In this document: in pieces, positions 17,805 to 27,638 of the stretch | How the letters are laid out: each line of letters starts with the position of its first letter | Position numbering within the stretch: the stretch's first letter is position 1 | Assembly: GCA_031732875.1 (NCBI GenBank) | Contig: JAVMKL010000284.1 | Location: 6,125-70,124, forward strand | Direction: 5' to 3' | Origin: JAVMKJ01 sp031732875 | Lineage (GTDB): Bacteria; Pseudomonadota; Gammaproteobacteria; Competibacterales; Competibacteraceae | DNA length: 64,000 nucleotides | Translations under genes and position numbers: made by a program | Notes under the pieces: generated by a model | What the model was told of the DNA's origin: nothing | The model's database searches: none | Seen by the model: the letters and a program-made list of their open reading frames with translations, nothing else

Positions 17805-18416
17805 CTAGGCCGGATCGCCGGCGGCCACGCGCCGGCGCAGGCGTTCGATCCGCGCCGCCAGCCGGTCGGCGTCCTCGCGCAAGACATCCACGGCGCTCAG
17901 AAACCGTTCGACCGCCGGCCGGGGCGGCAGCGCCCGCAATTCCTGTTGCAAATACTCGCCGCCGTCGCGCAGCAGAATATCGGAGGTTCGCCGGCTCCAG
18001 GCGCGGAAACCGCGCCAGAGCTTGCCCAGTTGATGGGCGGCGACATCGCCGACCACCTTCGAAAGCTGCTCTTCCCAGTCGACGTCCAGCTGCGCCAGGA
18101 TCTCCTGAAACTCCCGGCCCACGGCAGGATCGCCCTCGACTGCGATGTCGTCGCCGGCCGATCGATGCCCGCGCCACCGTCGGGCCAGCGCCAGCGGCGC
18201 ACCGCGTATCCGTACCGTCGGTTCCCCGTCGTACCGGTCAACGACCCGGATACCATCAATTCCGGGCAGCAAGTAGAAAGTCAAACCCAACCCCTCCGGC
18301 TCGATGGCGATGACAGTACCGTTCAATCCGGCCAGTCGAGGCGATATCTCGGGGTCGAGCCGCAAAATCTGATTGAGCGCGGTCTCCAACCCGGCAGCGA
18401 TGACAGGGAGCGTCAA
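17805..18416 (-). CDS. ubiJ: Ubiquinone biosynthesis accessory factor UbiJ (SCP2 domain)
   Basis: Lipid-binding accessory factor (203 aa) that, with UbiK, organises the soluble ubiquinone-synthesis complex. TTG start at 18416 with AAGGAG 6 nt upstream. An N-terminal SCP2 domain (about 10-105, with VRIRGAPLALARR) is followed by helices and a basic coiled coil at the C-terminus (about 165-198). It lies between ubiE and ubiB as expected. Confidence 0.93.
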   Translation of the reverse strand: MTLPVIAAGLETALNQILRLDPEISPRLAGLNGTVIAIEPEGLGLTFYLLPGIDGIRVVDRYDGEPTVRIRGAPLALARRWRGHRSAGDDIAVEGDPAVGREFQEILAQLDVDWEEQLSKVVGDVAAHQLGKLWRGFRAWSRRTSDILLRDGGEYLQQELRALPPRPAVERFLSAVDVLREDADRLAARIERLRRRVAAGDPA

Positions 18417-18471
18417 AAGGAACTCCTTGGAACAGCGACGACGACGGCGCGTCGGGGGGCGCGGGCGCGGT

Positions 18472-19221
18472 TCAGAACTTGTAACCGCGATGCACCGCGA
18501 CGATGCCGCCCGTCAGATTGAAATACCGGCAGCGCTCGAACCCGGCTTCCTCCATCATCCGCAGCAAGGTGTCCTGATCCGGATGCATGCGGATGGACTC
18601 GGCCAGATAGCGATAGCTGGCGGCGTCGCCGGCCACCAGCCTGCCCAGCACCGGCAGCACCGCGAACGAATACAGGTCGTAGGCCGGCTTCAGCCCCGGC
18701 GCGATCGGATGGGAAAACTCCAGGATGATCGCTCGCCCGCCCGGCTTGAGCGCCCGGCGCATCGCCACCAGCGCTCGTTCCTTATAGGTCACGTTGCGCA
18801 GCCCGAAGGCGATGGCGATGCAATCGAAGGTGTTGTCGGCGAACGGCAGTTGCTCGGCGTCGGCCCGCACGTAGGCGATGTTGCCGACCGCGCCCTCGTC
18901 GATCAGTCGCCGACGTCCCTCGCTCAACATGCTGGCGTTGATGTCGGACAGCACCACCAACCCCTTCGGCCCCACCAGGGGCAACAGCCGGCTGGTCAGA
19001 TCCCCGGTACCGCCGGCCAGATCCAGCACCCGTTCTCCGGCCCGCACGCCGCTGACGCTCACCGCGAACCGCTTCCACAGCCGGTGCACGCCCAGCGACA
19101 TCAAATCGTTCATCACGTCATACTTGCCGGCGACGGAATCGAACACGCCCGCGACCTTGCGGGCTTTCTCGTCGGCGGCCACCCTCTGATAGCCGAAGTG
19201 CGTCGTTTCAGGATGTTCCAT
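18472..19221 (-). CDS. ubiE: Ubiquinone/menaquinone C-methyltransferase UbiE
   Basis: SAM-dependent C-methyltransferase of the quinone ring (249 aa from the ATG at 19221; a GTG at 19239 would add 6 residues). It starts with THFGYQRV and [19 protein letters not shown], then has SAM motif [12 protein letters not shown], the family motif [15 protein letters not shown], and ends [15 protein letters not shown]. It lies 55 bp before ubiJ and 37 bp after the DUF971 gene. Confidence 0.97.
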   Translation of the reverse strand: MEHPETTHFGYQRVAADEKARKVAGVFDSVAGKYDVMNDLMSLGVHRLWKRFAVSVSGVRAGERVLDLAGGTGDLTSRLLPLVGPKGLVVLSDINASMLSEGRRRLIDEGAVGNIAYVRADAEQLPFADNTFDCIAIAFGLRNVTYKERALVAMRRALKPGGRAIILEFSHPIAPGLKPAYDLYSFAVLPVLGRLVAGDAASYRYLAESIRMHPDQDTLLRMMEEAGFERCRYFNLTGGIVAVHRGYKF

Positions 19222-19258
19222 GTTTGGCGGACGCCTCACAATAATGGGGTGCGGGGAA

Positions 19259-19615
19259 TCAAATCTGGCGCTGGTGGCCAGCCTCGGCCAGGCGGCGCAG
19301 ATAATCCCGCCAGTTACTCTCCTGATTCATGCCCAGTTCGTGGAGGATGTTCCAGGAATACAGGCCGGTCGAGTGACCATCGTCGAACACCAGCCGGACG
19401 GCGTAATGGCCCACCGGCTCGATGGCCGTGATGTTGACCGTTTCCTTGCCGATCACCAGCGTCCCCGTGCCGGGACCGTGGCCCCGCACCTCGGCGGAGG
19501 GTGAAAACACCCGCAGGTACTCGCAGGGCAACTCGAAGCGGGCACCATCCTCGAAAGCCACTTCCAGAATCCGGGACACTTGGCGTAGCTTGATTTCAGT
19601 CGGGTGGATGCTCAT
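19259..19615 (-). CDS. DUF971 (gamma-BBH-like) small protein
   Basis: A 118-aa single-domain protein: [35 protein letters not shown] and the [15 protein letters not shown] signature, the DUF971/GBBH-like N-terminal domain. Members are small, probably metal- or cluster-linked proteins of unknown function. The gene lies between hslU (9 bp away) and ubiE, an arrangement also common in pseudomonads. Confidence 0.92.
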   Translation of the reverse strand: MSIHPTEIKLRQVSRILEVAFEDGARFELPCEYLRVFSPSAEVRGHGPGTGTLVIGKETVNITAIEPVGHYAVRLVFDDGHSTGLYSWNILHELGMNQESNWRDYLRRLAEAGHQRQI

Positions 19616-19624
19616 GGCCGGGCC

Positions 19625-20959
19625 TCACAGAATATAGCGGGTCAGATCTTCGTCCTTGATCAGTTCGCCCAAGTGTGCGTCCACATAGGCACAATCCACG
19701 GTCACGGTCTGACGGGCGCGATCGGGCGCCTCGAAGGAAATGACCTCCAGCAACCGCTCCATGACCGTGTGCAACCGGCGGGCGCCGATGTTCTCGGTCC
19801 GCTCGTTGACCTGATAGGCAACCTCGGCGATGCGCCGCACCCCGTCCGCGGTGAATTCCAGCCCGACCTCCTCGGTCTGGAGCAGCGCGGCGTACTGTTC
19901 GGTCAGCGATGCGTCGGGCTCGGTCAGAATCCGTACGAAGTCCTCGGTGCTCAGGGCGCTCAGTTCCACCCGGATCGGCAATCGGCCCTGCAATTCGGGA
20001 ATCAGGTCGGAGGGCTTGGCCAGATGGAACGCCCCAGAGGCGATGAACAGGACATGGTCGGTCCGCACCATGCCGTACTTGGTCGAGACCGTGCAGCCTT
20101 CCACCAGCGGCAGCAAATCCCGCTGGACGCCCTCGCGCGACACGTCCGGACCGCCGTACTCGCCACGCTTGGCAACCTTGTCGATCTCGTCGACAAACAC
20201 GATGCCGTTCTGCTCGACCGCCGCCAATGCCCTGAGCTTGAGTTCCTCCTCGTTGATCATCTTGGCCGCTTCTTCCTCGCGCAGCAGCTTGAGGGCGTCC
20301 CTGACCTTGAGCTTGCGGGTCCGGGTGCGGCCGCTGGTCAGATTTTGGAACAGGCTCTGCAACTGGCTGGTCATTTCCTCCATGCCGGGCGGCGCCATGA
20401 TCTCCACCCCAACCGGCCGGACCGATACTTCGATCTCGATCTCCCGGTCGCCCAGATCGCCGTGGTTGAGGCGCTCGCGCATCTTCTGCCGGGTGCCGGA
20501 ATGATCCGGGGACTGCGGTTCGTTGGCGAAACCGACGCCGCGCGGCCGCGGCAGCAACACGTCCAGCACCCGCTCGTGGGCCGCTTCCTCGGCGAGATGC
20601 TGCACCTTGTGCATCTCCTCCTCGCGCACCATCTTCACCGCCCCGTCCATCAGGTCGCGGATGATGGATTCCACATCGCGGCCCACGTAGCCGACCTCGG
20701 TAAACTTGGTGGCTTCCACCTTGATGAAGGGGGCGTTGGCCAACTTGGCCAACCGCCGGGCGATTTCGGTCTTGCCCACTCCGGTCGGGCCGATCATCAG
20801 GATGTTCTTGGGGGTGATCTCGTTGCGCAGTTCGGGGTTCACCCGCATCCGCCGCCAGCGGTTCCGCAGGGCGATCGCCACGGCGCGCTTGGCGGCGTCC
20901 TGGCCGATGATGTGTTTGTCCAGTTCCTGGGCGATTTCTCGGGGGGTCATATCCGACAT
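19625..20959 (-). CDS. hslU: ATP-dependent protease ATPase subunit HslU
   Basis: AAA+ unfoldase of the HslUV (ClpYQ) protease (444 aa). Start at the ATG at 20959 ([20 protein letters not shown]), the family N-terminus. Walker A is [15 protein letters not shown] (Lys63), pore-loop region [13 protein letters not shown], Walker [10 protein letters not shown], an I-domain with charged helices (about 110-245), and a C-terminal tail ending DLTRYIL that docks into HslV. It lies 66 bp after hslV. Confidence 0.98.
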   Translation of the reverse strand: MSDMTPREIAQELDKHIIGQDAAKRAVAIALRNRWRRMRVNPELRNEITPKNILMIGPTGVGKTEIARRLAKLANAPFIKVEATKFTEVGYVGRDVESIIRDLMDGAVKMVREEEMHKVQHLAEEAAHERVLDVLLPRPRGVGFANEPQSPDHSGTRQKMRERLNHGDLGDREIEIEVSVRPVGVEIMAPPGMEEMTSQLQSLFQNLTSGRTRTRKLKVRDALKLLREEEAAKMINEEELKLRALAAVEQNGIVFVDEIDKVAKRGEYGGPDVSREGVQRDLLPLVEGCTVSTKYGMVRTDHVLFIASGAFHLAKPSDLIPELQGRLPIRVELSALSTEDFVRILTEPDASLTEQYAALLQTEEVGLEFTADGVRRIAEVAYQVNERTENIGARRLHTVMERLLEVISFEAPDRARQTVTVDCAYVDAHLGELIKDEDLTRYIL

Positions 20960-21025
20960 GGCGAGGCTACCATCCACGGGTGAAGCGAAAACAGTACGGC
21001 GGGTACGCCGGACGTGCCTGCCCGG

Positions 21026-21568
21026 TCATTCACCCGCCAGCTCTTCGAGAGTCAGATTCTCGTTGGTGTATATGCAGATGCCGGCGGCGATTTTCAAGGC
21101 CTGCTCGACGATGGTCCGCGCGTCGAGGCTGGTATGTTCCAGCAGGGCCTGGGCCGCGGCCTGGGCGTAGGCACCGCCGGAACCGATCGCCGCCAAGTCG
21201 CGTTCCGGCTCGACCACATCGCCGTTGCCGGACAGGATGAGCGTGGTGCCGAGGTCGGCGACGATCAATAACGCCTCCAGCCGTCGCAACAACCGGTCGG
21301 TGCGCCAGTCCTTGGCCAGTTCCACGGCGGCCCGGGTCAGGTTGCCACCGTGTTTTTCCAGCTTGGCCTCGAAGCGCTCGAACAGGGTGAAAGCGTCGGC
21401 GGTGCCGCCCGCGAAACCGGCGATAATCTTGTTCTGGTAGAGCCGCCGCACCTTGCGGGCATTGCCCTTCATCACGGTGCCGCCCAGCGTGACCTGTCCG
21501 TCGCCGCCGATCACGACCCGGCTGTTGCGACGGACGGCCAGAACCGTCGTTCCATGCAATGATTCCAT
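21026..21568 (-). CDS. hslV: ATP-dependent protease proteolytic subunit HslV
   Basis: Threonine peptidase of HslUV (180 aa). The sequence [14 protein letters not shown] indicates a six-residue propeptide whose removal exposes the catalytic Thr7. Family motifs [34 protein letters not shown] and [16 protein letters not shown] are present. The start follows the family; an ATG 48 bp further upstream is unlikely. Upstream lies a minus-strand terminator and a set of hairpins. Confidence 0.97.
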   Translation of the reverse strand: MESLHGTTVLAVRRNSRVVIGGDGQVTLGGTVMKGNARKVRRLYQNKIIAGFAGGTADAFTLFERFEAKLEKHGGNLTRAAVELAKDWRTDRLLRRLEALLIVADLGTTLILSGNGDVVEPERDLAAIGSGGAYAQAAAQALLEHTSLDARTIVEQALKIAAGICIYTNENLTLEELAGE

Positions 21569-21655
21569 ATCGGTGCCTCGAATTGTTGCGCGGAATTGTA
21601 CACAATTAACGGTCATGAAAATTGGGGCGACGACGGAATCATCAAGGTTGCCGCC

Positions 21656-21695
21656 AAAAAAAAGCCCCAGTTACAAGGGGGAATGGAACCGGGGC
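21656..21695 (-). terminator. Rho-independent terminator downstream of the PEBP gene
   Basis: On the minus strand a 9-bp stem (GCCCCGGTT with AACTGGGGC, one G-T pair) and a 14-nt loop are followed by eight T. It would end transcription from the PEBP-family gene before hslV. Confidence 0.75.
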
Positions 21696-21705
21696 GAATG
21701 CGATA

Positions 21706-21770
21706 TCCGGTTTGACCAACCGGACATGGTCCGCTCAGGGAGGGAAGCGGACAGGCGTAAGGGCTTACGC
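21706..21770. other. Three consecutive hairpins in a 3' untranslated region
   Basis: TCCGGTT/AACCGGA (21706-21724), GTCCGCT/AGCGGAC (21729-21752) and GCGTAA/TTACGC around GGGC (21755-21770) follow each other directly, ahead of the terminator at 21656-21695 when read on the minus strand. The dense folding suggests a structured 3' end or a small RNA. Confidence 0.5.
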
Positions 21771-21815
21771 TTGATGAGTGAGATAATGGCGATTCGAAAA
21801 AGTTCCATCAGCACA

Positions 21816-22292
21816 TCAACGCGAGCGCTGGTACGTCCCCACCAGCTCGGTGCTGGCCAGGACATGCCCTTTCATCGCCTGTTCCAGGCCCGCCTTGGCG
21901 GGCTTGCCCAGATCGGGCAACACCATGTCCAGAGCGTAAAGCTTGTGGAAGTAGCGGTGGCGCCCGATCGGCGGACACGGGCCGCCGTAGCCGGTGCGCC
22001 CCCAGTCGTTCATCCCCTCCCGCGTTCCCGGCGGCAGATCGCGAACCGCGACTCCTTCGGGCAATTCCGCCGCCGTGGGCGGAATGTTGTACAGCACCCA
22101 ATGAACCCAGGTCATGCGCGGCGCCGCGGGGTCGGGCGCATCCGGATCGTCCACGATCAGGGCCAAACTTTGGGTCCCGACCGGCAGGCCCGACCAGCGC
22201 AGCTCCGGCGACACATCCCGGCCGTCGCAGGTCAGACGGGCCGGCAGGGAACCATTGTGAGTAAAGGCGGGGGAAGCGAGGGTCAGCGTCAT
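21816..22292 (-). CDS. YbhB/YbcL-family PEBP (Raf-kinase-inhibitor-like) protein
   Basis: A 158-aa phosphatidylethanolamine-binding-protein family member. The ligand-site motifs are present: LTCDGRDVSPELRWSGLP, ALIVDDPDAPDPAAPRMTWVHWVLYNIP (core DPDAP and HWVLYNIP) and GYGGPCPPIGRHRYFHKLYALD. Bacterial members are cytosolic or periplasmic with unclear roles; no signal peptide is visible. It lies 59 bp after rimO on the same strand. Confidence 0.95.
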   Translation of the reverse strand: MTLTLASPAFTHNGSLPARLTCDGRDVSPELRWSGLPVGTQSLALIVDDPDAPDPAAPRMTWVHWVLYNIPPTAAELPEGVAVRDLPPGTREGMNDWGRTGYGGPCPPIGRHRYFHKLYALDMVLPDLGKPAKAGLEQAMKGHVLASTELVGTYQRSR

Positions 22293-22351
22293 GGAAGCCT
22301 CCGTCGATAATCACAAACCTCATCTGGTTTGGCCGCGAAGCCGTTACCGGC

Positions 22352-23716
22352 TTAAGTCGGTTCGGCCAGGGATTCGCGCTTGAATCCCGCCGTCGCGACG
22401 ACTTCGGCATGGAGATCATGCTCGTCGGCCGCCACGATCCGCACCGCGACAAACTCGCCAACCGTCAACTTCGCGCCATCTTCAATATACACCACCCCAT
22501 CGATCTCCGGCGCATCGGCGGTGGACCGGCCGACCGCCCCTCCTTCCTCATCGACAGCGTCTACCAGCACGGTCAAGGTATTACCGATCTTGCGGCGCAA
22601 GCGTTCGGCGCTGATCGTCGCCTGAAGTTCCATCAACCGAGCCCATCGTTCCTGCTTGATCTCCTCGGGCACCGGATCGGGCAGGACATTGGCGGCGGCT
22701 CCGTCCACCGGCGAATAGCTGAAACAGCCAACCCGATCCAGTTCCGCCGTCGCCAGAAACTCCAGCAACTGTTCGAAATCGGCCTCCGTCTCGCCGGGAA
22801 AGCCGACGATGAAGGTGCTACGCAGGGTCAGATCGGGGCAGATCTCCCGCCAGCGGCGGATGCGCGTCAAGGTATCGCCGGTATTGGCCGGCCGCTTCAT
22901 GGCCTTCAAAATTCGCGGGCTGGCGTGTTGGAGCGGCACGTCCAGATAGGGCACCAGCCTGCCTTCCGCCATCAGCGGGATGAGTTCATCCACGTGCGGA
23001 TAGGGATAGACGTAATGCAACCGCACCCACGCGCCGAGTTCGCCCAGGGCGGCGGCAAGCGAGGTTAAATGAGTTTTAACCGGCCGGCCGTTCCAGAAAC
23101 CCGTGCGATAGCGCACGTCCACCCCGTAGGCGCTGGTATCCTGGGAAATGACCAGCAGTTCCCTGACCCCGACCCGAACCAGGGTCTCGGCCTCCCGCAG
23201 TACCTCGCCGACCGACCGGCTGACCAGATCGCCGCGCAATTGCGGAATGATGCAGAAGGCGCAGCGGTGGTTGCAGCCTTCGGAAATCTTCAGGTAGGCG
23301 TAATGCCGCGGCGTGAGCCTGATGCCCTGCGGTGGCACCAGGTCCAGGAATGGGTCGTGCGGCCGGGGCAGATGGGTATGGATGGCCGAAAGCACTTCCT
23401 CGCAGGCATGCGGTCCGGTGACGGCCAGCACGCTCGGGTGCAGGTCGCGCACGATATTTCCCTTTGCGCCCAGACAACCGGTCACGATCACCTTGCCGTT
23501 TTCGGCCAGCGCCTCACCGATAGCGTCCAGGGATTCGGCCACTGCCGCGTCGATGAAACCGCAGGTGTTGACCACGACCAGATCCGCCGCCTCGTAGGTC
23601 GGCGCCATACCGTAACCTTCGGCTCGCAGTCGGGTCAGAATTTGTTCGGAATCCACCAGCGCCTTGGGGCAACCGAGGCTGACAAAGCCGATCCTGGGCT
23701 CGCGTTCGTGATTCAT
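22352..23716 (-). CDS. rimO: Ribosomal protein S12 methylthiotransferase RimO
   Basis: Radical-SAM methylthiotransferase that modifies a conserved Asp of ribosomal protein S12 (454 aa). The N-terminal UPF0004 domain has cysteines 16, 52 and 81 ([24 protein letters not shown]) for one 4Fe-4S cluster; the radical-SAM cluster is CNHRCAFC (148/152/155). A C-terminal TRAM domain (about 380-445) follows. It is divergent from rpmE2, another ribosome-related gene. Confidence 0.98.
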   Translation of the reverse strand: MNHEREPRIGFVSLGCPKALVDSEQILTRLRAEGYGMAPTYEAADLVVVNTCGFIDAAVAESLDAIGEALAENGKVIVTGCLGAKGNIVRDLHPSVLAVTGPHACEEVLSAIHTHLPRPHDPFLDLVPPQGIRLTPRHYAYLKISEGCNHRCAFCIIPQLRGDLVSRSVGEVLREAETLVRVGVRELLVISQDTSAYGVDVRYRTGFWNGRPVKTHLTSLAAALGELGAWVRLHYVYPYPHVDELIPLMAEGRLVPYLDVPLQHASPRILKAMKRPANTGDTLTRIRRWREICPDLTLRSTFIVGFPGETEADFEQLLEFLATAELDRVGCFSYSPVDGAAANVLPDPVPEEIKQERWARLMELQATISAERLRRKIGNTLTVLVDAVDEEGGAVGRSTADAPEIDGVVYIEDGAKLTVGEFVAVRIVAADEHDLHAEVVATAGFKRESLAEPT

Positions 23717-23813
23717 CGGATTTTCCAGACAGGGTGGGGCTCGAAGGGAACGAAATGCCAGAGGAACGGCCGGGCCGATGGGAACCGGCGCGCGCCACCT
23801 TGCGCGCCGATCC

Positions 23814-23841
23814 CTAAACTGGTTATATTACACAAGTTTAG
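23814..23841. promoter_or_regulatory. Palindromic operator candidate between rimO and rpmE2
   Basis: CTAAACT (23814-23820) and AGTTTAG (23835-23841) form perfect outer arms around GTTATATTAC, which differs by one base from the palindrome GTTATATAAC. GTTAT/ATAAC halves are typical of proteobacterial Zur boxes, and genes for zinc-free L31 are classic Zur targets. This is a suggestion from motif and context only. Confidence 0.4.
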
Positions 23842-23921
23842 TAACCCATCCGCCATTCGTAATCGCGCTGGCGACGGCGCGCCACCGATCGGTCAACCGC
23901 ATTCACAAGGTTTCCTCCGTC

Positions 23922-24167
23922 ATGAAGAAAGGCATCCATCCCCAGTACCGCGAGGTCGTGTTCCAGGACATCTCCACCGACTTCTCGTTCCTCACCCGAT
24001 CCACCATCTCCACCAAGGAAACCATCAAGTGGACCGATGGCAAGGAATACCCGCTGGTGAAAGTGGAAGTATCCAGCCACTCCCATCCGTTCTACACCGG
24101 CAAGCAGAAGATCGTCGACACCGCCGGCCGCGTCGACCGCTTCCGTCGAAAATACGGCCTGTCTTGA
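23922..24167 (+). CDS. rpmE2: Type B (zinc-independent) ribosomal protein L31
   Basis: An 81-aa large-subunit protein. [18 protein letters not shown], the longer form with the [21 protein letters not shown] block (core HPFYTGKQ) and the lack of the CxxC zinc ligands identify the type B (YkgM-like) paralogue. Such paralogues replace zinc-bound L31 under zinc starvation in many bacteria. The start at 23922 fits the family; the longer frame is unsupported. It is followed by a strong terminator. Confidence 0.96.
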   Translation: MKKGIHPQYREVVFQDISTDFSFLTRSTISTKETIKWTDGKEYPLVKVEVSSHSHPFYTGKQKIVDTAGRVDRFRRKYGLS

Positions 24168-24189
24168 AGTTCCCCGGCTCGACCGTCGG

Positions 24190-24217
24190 AAGGCATCCTC
24201 GGGATGCCTTTTATTTT
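24190..24217 (+). terminator. Rho-independent terminator after rpmE2
   Basis: AAGGCATCC and GGATGCCTT pair perfectly around a TCG loop and are followed by TTTATTTT. It lies 22 bp after the rpmE2 stop and isolates it from gltA. Confidence 0.9.
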
Positions 24218-24246
24218 GCCCGCGTCTCCCGTCTGCCGGGAGGATT

Positions 24247-24276
24247 TTGCCGCAAAGCGGCATAATAAGGTATGAT
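24247..24276 (+). promoter_or_regulatory. Candidate sigma-70 promoter of gltA
   Basis: TTGCCG (24247-24252) and TATGAT (24271-24276) with an 18-bp spacer, 128 bp upstream of the gltA ATG. The spacer carries the hairpin GCCGC-AAA-GCGGC, which overlaps the -35 end. Alternative -10: CATAAT at 24261. Confidence 0.45.
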
Positions 24277-24404
24277 TTCAGGGGTTTTGAAAATGATGCA
24301 TAAGACGATGATAAATGTCGGAATGCCGCTGATGTAATCTCAACACGACAGCGGAGGCCAAGCCCCGTTCCGACCCTTGCCACCCTACTCCTGGAGGTTA
24401 CTGC

Positions 24405-25691
24405 ATGACAACGATCACCTTTAAGGATGACGCCAACGGAAAAGCGGTGCGGATGCCGGTGCTGGAACCAATCTACGGCGCTCCCGTGGTGGACATCGGT
24501 AGACTGGCCAAGGAATTCGGTTATTTCACCTACGACCCCGGTTTCATGTCTACCGCCAGTTGCCAGAGCACCATTACCTACCTGGACGGCGACAAGGGCG
24601 AGCTGCTGTACCGCGGCCATCCGATCGAGCAGTTGGCCGAGCAATGCAACTTCCTCGAAGTTTGTTATTTACTGCTTTACGGAGAGCTACCCAACGTCGA
24701 AAAGAAGCAGATTTTCGAGACCAGCATCGCCCGACATAACCGGATTCGCGAGAATCTTCGCCGTTTTTTTCATGGTTTCAACCACGATGCCCATCCGATG
24801 GCGATGATGATGGCCGTGGTCAGTTCGCTATCGGCATTCTTCCATGACCGGCTCAATATTCAGGATCCGGAAGACCGCATGGTCACCGCCCGCCGGCTAA
24901 TCGCCAAGATGCCGACCATCGCCGCCGCCTGCTACAAGCACAGCATCGGCGATCCCTCGATCTATCCCCGCGACGACCTGAGCTACACCGGTAATCTGCT
25001 TTACATGATGTTCAGCCTCCCCGGCAAGCGTTACGAGGTGAGTCCCGTGGCCGAGCGGGCGCTGGATATACTGTTTACCCTGCACGCCGACCACGAACAG
25101 AATGCTTCCACATCCACCGTGCGGTTGGCCGGATCATCCGGCACCAATCCTTACGCGGCGGTCGCCGCGGGCATCGCCTGCCTGTGGGGTCCGGCGCACG
25201 GTGGTGCTAACGAAGCGGTGATCCGGATGCTGGATCGGATCGGCGATGCGTCGAACATCGACAGCTTTATCGCCAAGGTCAAGGACAAGAACAGCGGCGT
25301 GCGGCTCATGGGTTTCGGCCATCGGGTTTACAAAAGCTTTGACCCTCGCGCCAGGATTATCAAGGACGTCTGCCACCAGGTGCTGGAAACCATGGGGCAC
25401 GATCCGCGTCTGGATCTGGCGATGCGTTTGGAGGAAATCGCCCTCAGCGATCCCTACTTCATCGAGCGCAAGCTGTATCCCAACGTGGATTTCTACTCCG
25501 GGATCATCTATAGCGCATTGAAGATTCCGGTCGAGATGTTCACGGTGATGTTCGCCATCGCCCGTACCGCGGGCTGGATCAGCCACTGGATCGAGATGAT
25601 CACCGACAAGGATCAGAAGATCGGCCGACCACGCCAGCTCTACGTCGGCTCGGCCAAACGCAACGTGGTGCCGTTGGCGGAGCGCGGCTGA
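24405..25691 (+). CDS. gltA: Citrate synthase (type II, GltA)
   Basis: Condenses oxaloacetate and acetyl-CoA into citrate, the entry step of the TCA cycle (428 aa, the length of the hexameric, NADH-sensitive gammaproteobacterial enzymes). Catalytic motifs are HADHEQNAS (230 region), GPAHGGANE (His265), GFGHRVYK (His306) and PNVDFYSG (Asp362). TGGAGG lies upstream of the ATG. It has its own promoter region and a bidirectional terminator. Confidence 0.98.
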   Translation: MTTITFKDDANGKAVRMPVLEPIYGAPVVDIGRLAKEFGYFTYDPGFMSTASCQSTITYLDGDKGELLYRGHPIEQLAEQCNFLEVCYLLLYGELPNVEKKQIFETSIARHNRIRENLRRFFHGFNHDAHPMAMMMAVVSSLSAFFHDRLNIQDPEDRMVTARRLIAKMPTIAAACYKHSIGDPSIYPRDDLSYTGNLLYMMFSLPGKRYEVSPVAERALDILFTLHADHEQNASTSTVRLAGSSGTNPYAAVAAGIACLWGPAHGGANEAVIRMLDRIGDASNIDSFIAKVKDKNSGVRLMGFGHRVYKSFDPRARIIKDVCHQVLETMGHDPRLDLAMRLEEIALSDPYFIERKLYPNVDFYSGIIYSALKIPVEMFTVMFAIARTAGWISHWIEMITDKDQKIGRPRQLYVGSAKRNVVPLAERG

Positions 25692-25708
25692 CCGCCATCT
25701 GCCGAACG

Positions 25709-25741
25709 AAAAGGGCGATCCGCTCTGGATCGCCCTTTTTT
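25709..25741. terminator. Bidirectional terminator between gltA and the carboxypeptidase gene
   Basis: AAAAGGGCGATCC and GGATCGCCCTTTT pair around GCTCT, followed by a T run on the plus strand and flanked by A on the other side. It lies between two converging genes and can serve both. Confidence 0.92.
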
Positions 25742-25779
25742 GATGCCCGGTTACTGGCCTGCAAAAACCACGGACCGTG

Positions 25780-27066
25780 CTAAATCCGGCGCTTGGCGTT
25801 TTTCTGCTTGGAGATGTTCGGTGATTCGACACGGGCAACCTTGGTCGCCGCCGGCCTCCTGTCCGCCTTGTCCGTCTTGGCCACCCTGTCCGTCTTGGCC
25901 ACCCTGTCCGTCTTGGCCGCCACGACGGGCACCGCTTTGCCCCTCTGATTCTTGCCCATCGCCAATCCGGATGCCGGTTTGGCCGCCGCCACGGCCGGTT
26001 TGCCGTGCGCTTTGACGGCGACGGCGGTCTTGGTCCGGGTTGAATCCGCCTTGACCGACATTGCCGGTCCCCGCTTCCCCGCCAACGCCGGCCGAACCAT
26101 CGCCACGCGCGTCGCCGGCGTCGTAACCGGCTCCTGTCGGACCATGACCGGCACGGGTTCCGACTGTACGGGTGGGCGCGGCGCCAAGCCGTAATGGGCG
26201 AAGCCGTAATCGAGCAGGGCGCGCGCATCCTGCCACAGGGTTCCACTGTTGGGGCTGTTGAGAATCGCCACGATCAGTCGGACCCCGCCGCGATCCACTT
26301 CGCCGACGAAACAACGCCGGGCCTTGAGAGTAAAGCCGGTCTTGCCGCCGCGCGAGCCCTCGTAGGAAGCCAGAAGGCGGTTGTGGCTGACCACCGGGAT
26401 CATTCGCCAGTCGCCGTACAGGCCCTGACCCGACTCGATCCGCAAGGCCGCGCTGCGGGTACCGACGATATCGGCGAACATCGGATGATTCATCGCCTGG
26501 CGAAAAATCAGCGCCAGATCGTAGGCGGTCGAGTAATGGTCCTCGTTTGGCAGGCCGTGCGGGTTCATGAAATGACTGTCGCGCGCGCCGATTTGCGAGG
26601 CTTTGGCATTCATCAACTCGGCAAAACCGGGAATCGAGCCACCCGCCGCCTCGGCCAGGGTTTCGGCGGCGTCGTTGCCCGATTTGAGCATCAAACCATA
26701 CAGGAGATCCTGCGTCAGGGCGGCTTCGCCGGCATGCAGCCCGATGCGGCTCGGCGGGGCGCTGGCCGCTTGCGGGCTGACCGGTACCCGGGCATTCAAG
26801 TCGAGGCGTTCCAATGTCACCAGCGCGGTCAGAATCTTGGTGGTGCTGGCCGGCGGCAGGCGCAGATGGGGTTCCTTGGCGAACAGGATTTCACCCGTGG
26901 TGGGGTTCATCAGCACCGCGGAGCGGGCATAAACGGCCGGCGCGGAAACCGGCGTTCCTTCCATTTGCGCCGGCGCGGGACCGGCCACCAGCCACAACGT
27001 CGCGACCAACATCCAGGACCGCGGCCGCCAAATACGGAAATCGCCCGGAAATATTCTTGCAAACAT
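25780..27066 (-). CDS. D-alanyl-D-alanine carboxypeptidase (PBP5/6-like) with Lys/Ala tail
   Basis: Penicillin-binding D,D-carboxypeptidase (428 aa) that trims pentapeptide side chains of peptidoglycan. Start at the ATG at 27066, 8 nt after GAGG. A signal peptide (about 15-35) is followed by the three active-site motifs: STTK (near residue 74), SGN (near 130) and KTG (in RGGKTGFT, near 240). After about residue 300 the usual PBP5 C-terminal beta-domain and amphipathic anchor are absent. In their place is a Lys/Ala/Val/Pro tail with an 18-bp tandem repeat coding KTDRVA. The tail may bind the wall or stay disordered. Confidence 0.93.
   Translation of the reverse strand: MFARIFPGDFRIWRPRSWMLVATLWLVAGPAPAQMEGTPVSAPAVYARSAVLMNPTTGEILFAKEPHLRLPPASTTKILTALVTLERLDLNARVPVSPQAASAPPSRIGLHAGEAALTQDLLYGLMLKSGNDAAETLAEAAGGSIPGFAELMNAKASQIGARDSHFMNPHGLPNEDHYSTAYDLALIFRQAMNHPMFADIVGTRSAALRIESGQGLYGDWRMIPVVSHNRLLASYEGSRGGKTGFTLKARRCFVGEVDRGGVRLIVAILNSPNSGTLWQDARALLDYGFAHYGLAPRPPVQSEPVPVMVRQEPVTTPATRVAMVRPALAGKRGPAMSVKADSTRTKTAVAVKAHGKPAVAAAKPASGLAMGKNQRGKAVPVVAAKTDRVAKTDRVAKTDKADRRPAATKVARVESPNISKQKNAKRRI
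25871..25918. repeat. 18-bp tandem repeat inside the carboxypeptidase tail
   Basis: Unit TCCGTCTTGGCCACCCTG occurs twice exactly (25871-25888, 25889-25906) and a third time over 12 bp. In the gene's frame it encodes KTDRVA. Copy-number change would keep the frame. Confidence 0.85.
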
Positions 27067-27638
27067 GTGCTTGACCTCGTCGCCATCTCGAATTCTGGCC
27101 GCTGCCCGGAGTCGTTTTCGGCGGTAGCAACCCCAGCGTCGCGTCCGCGCGTGGGAACACAACGATTATATTCTGGGCAAAAAAACGGCAATCGGCTAGA
27201 GCCGGCCGTCAATCATGCCGTTCCTGGCCTCGCGCGGTTACGGTCGCTCGCCAGCCGCGTCCCATTCGGTGGCCCTCCCAGAGATAAACGCCCCGTCAGG
27301 GCCCCAGGGCGCAATGGTTTTCCGCGACGGGAAAGCACCCCACGACCAAACCATCGAACCGCAAGCGGCGAAGCGCTGCCGGGCCCGCCGCGCGCCGCCG
27401 ACCCCCTCCTCGCGGATTTTGGGATTGAAGATCATCCGGCAACCAGATGGTCGAGCCGTCCGGCGCGATTGCCGGGAACAAGAGTGGTTTGGCTGGTATC
27501 ATGGAAGCTGGGCGGGCCGATGCTTTAATTTGACAAAAATCGGTGGTCACTCACGTCTCGCCGCCGGTCTCGCGCGAAGACCCGGACGAAGCCACGCTCC
27601 AGCACTCCATCAACCGTAACGAAGCAACGCATTGCGAA
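27067..27638. other. 570-bp gap between divergent genes, no convincing gene
   Basis: It holds a terminator-like hairpin at 27179-27209 on the minus strand and GC-rich sequence with short open frames on both strands (for example 27238-27435 and 27296-27550 minus) that lack ribosome-binding sites and recognisable motifs. TTGACA at 27531 could be a -35 for the DUF2970 gene, but no matching -10 is seen. Confidence 0.5.
27179..27209 (-). terminator. Terminator-like hairpin with no gene before it
   Basis: On the minus strand ACGGC...GCCGT encloses the inner hairpin CGGCT-AGCCG and is followed by seven T. It lies upstream of the carboxypeptidase gene, so it would end a transcript arising from 27210-27640, where no gene is recognised. 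Confidence 0.55.

Noticed and set aside
16228..18177. 649-codon minus-strand frame spanning ubiB and ubiJ
   Set aside because: Out of frame with both real genes and extremely Arg/Gly-rich.
27238..27550. Small minus-strand genes of 65 and 84 codons
   Set aside because: Overlapping frames, no ribosome-binding site, no family resemblance.
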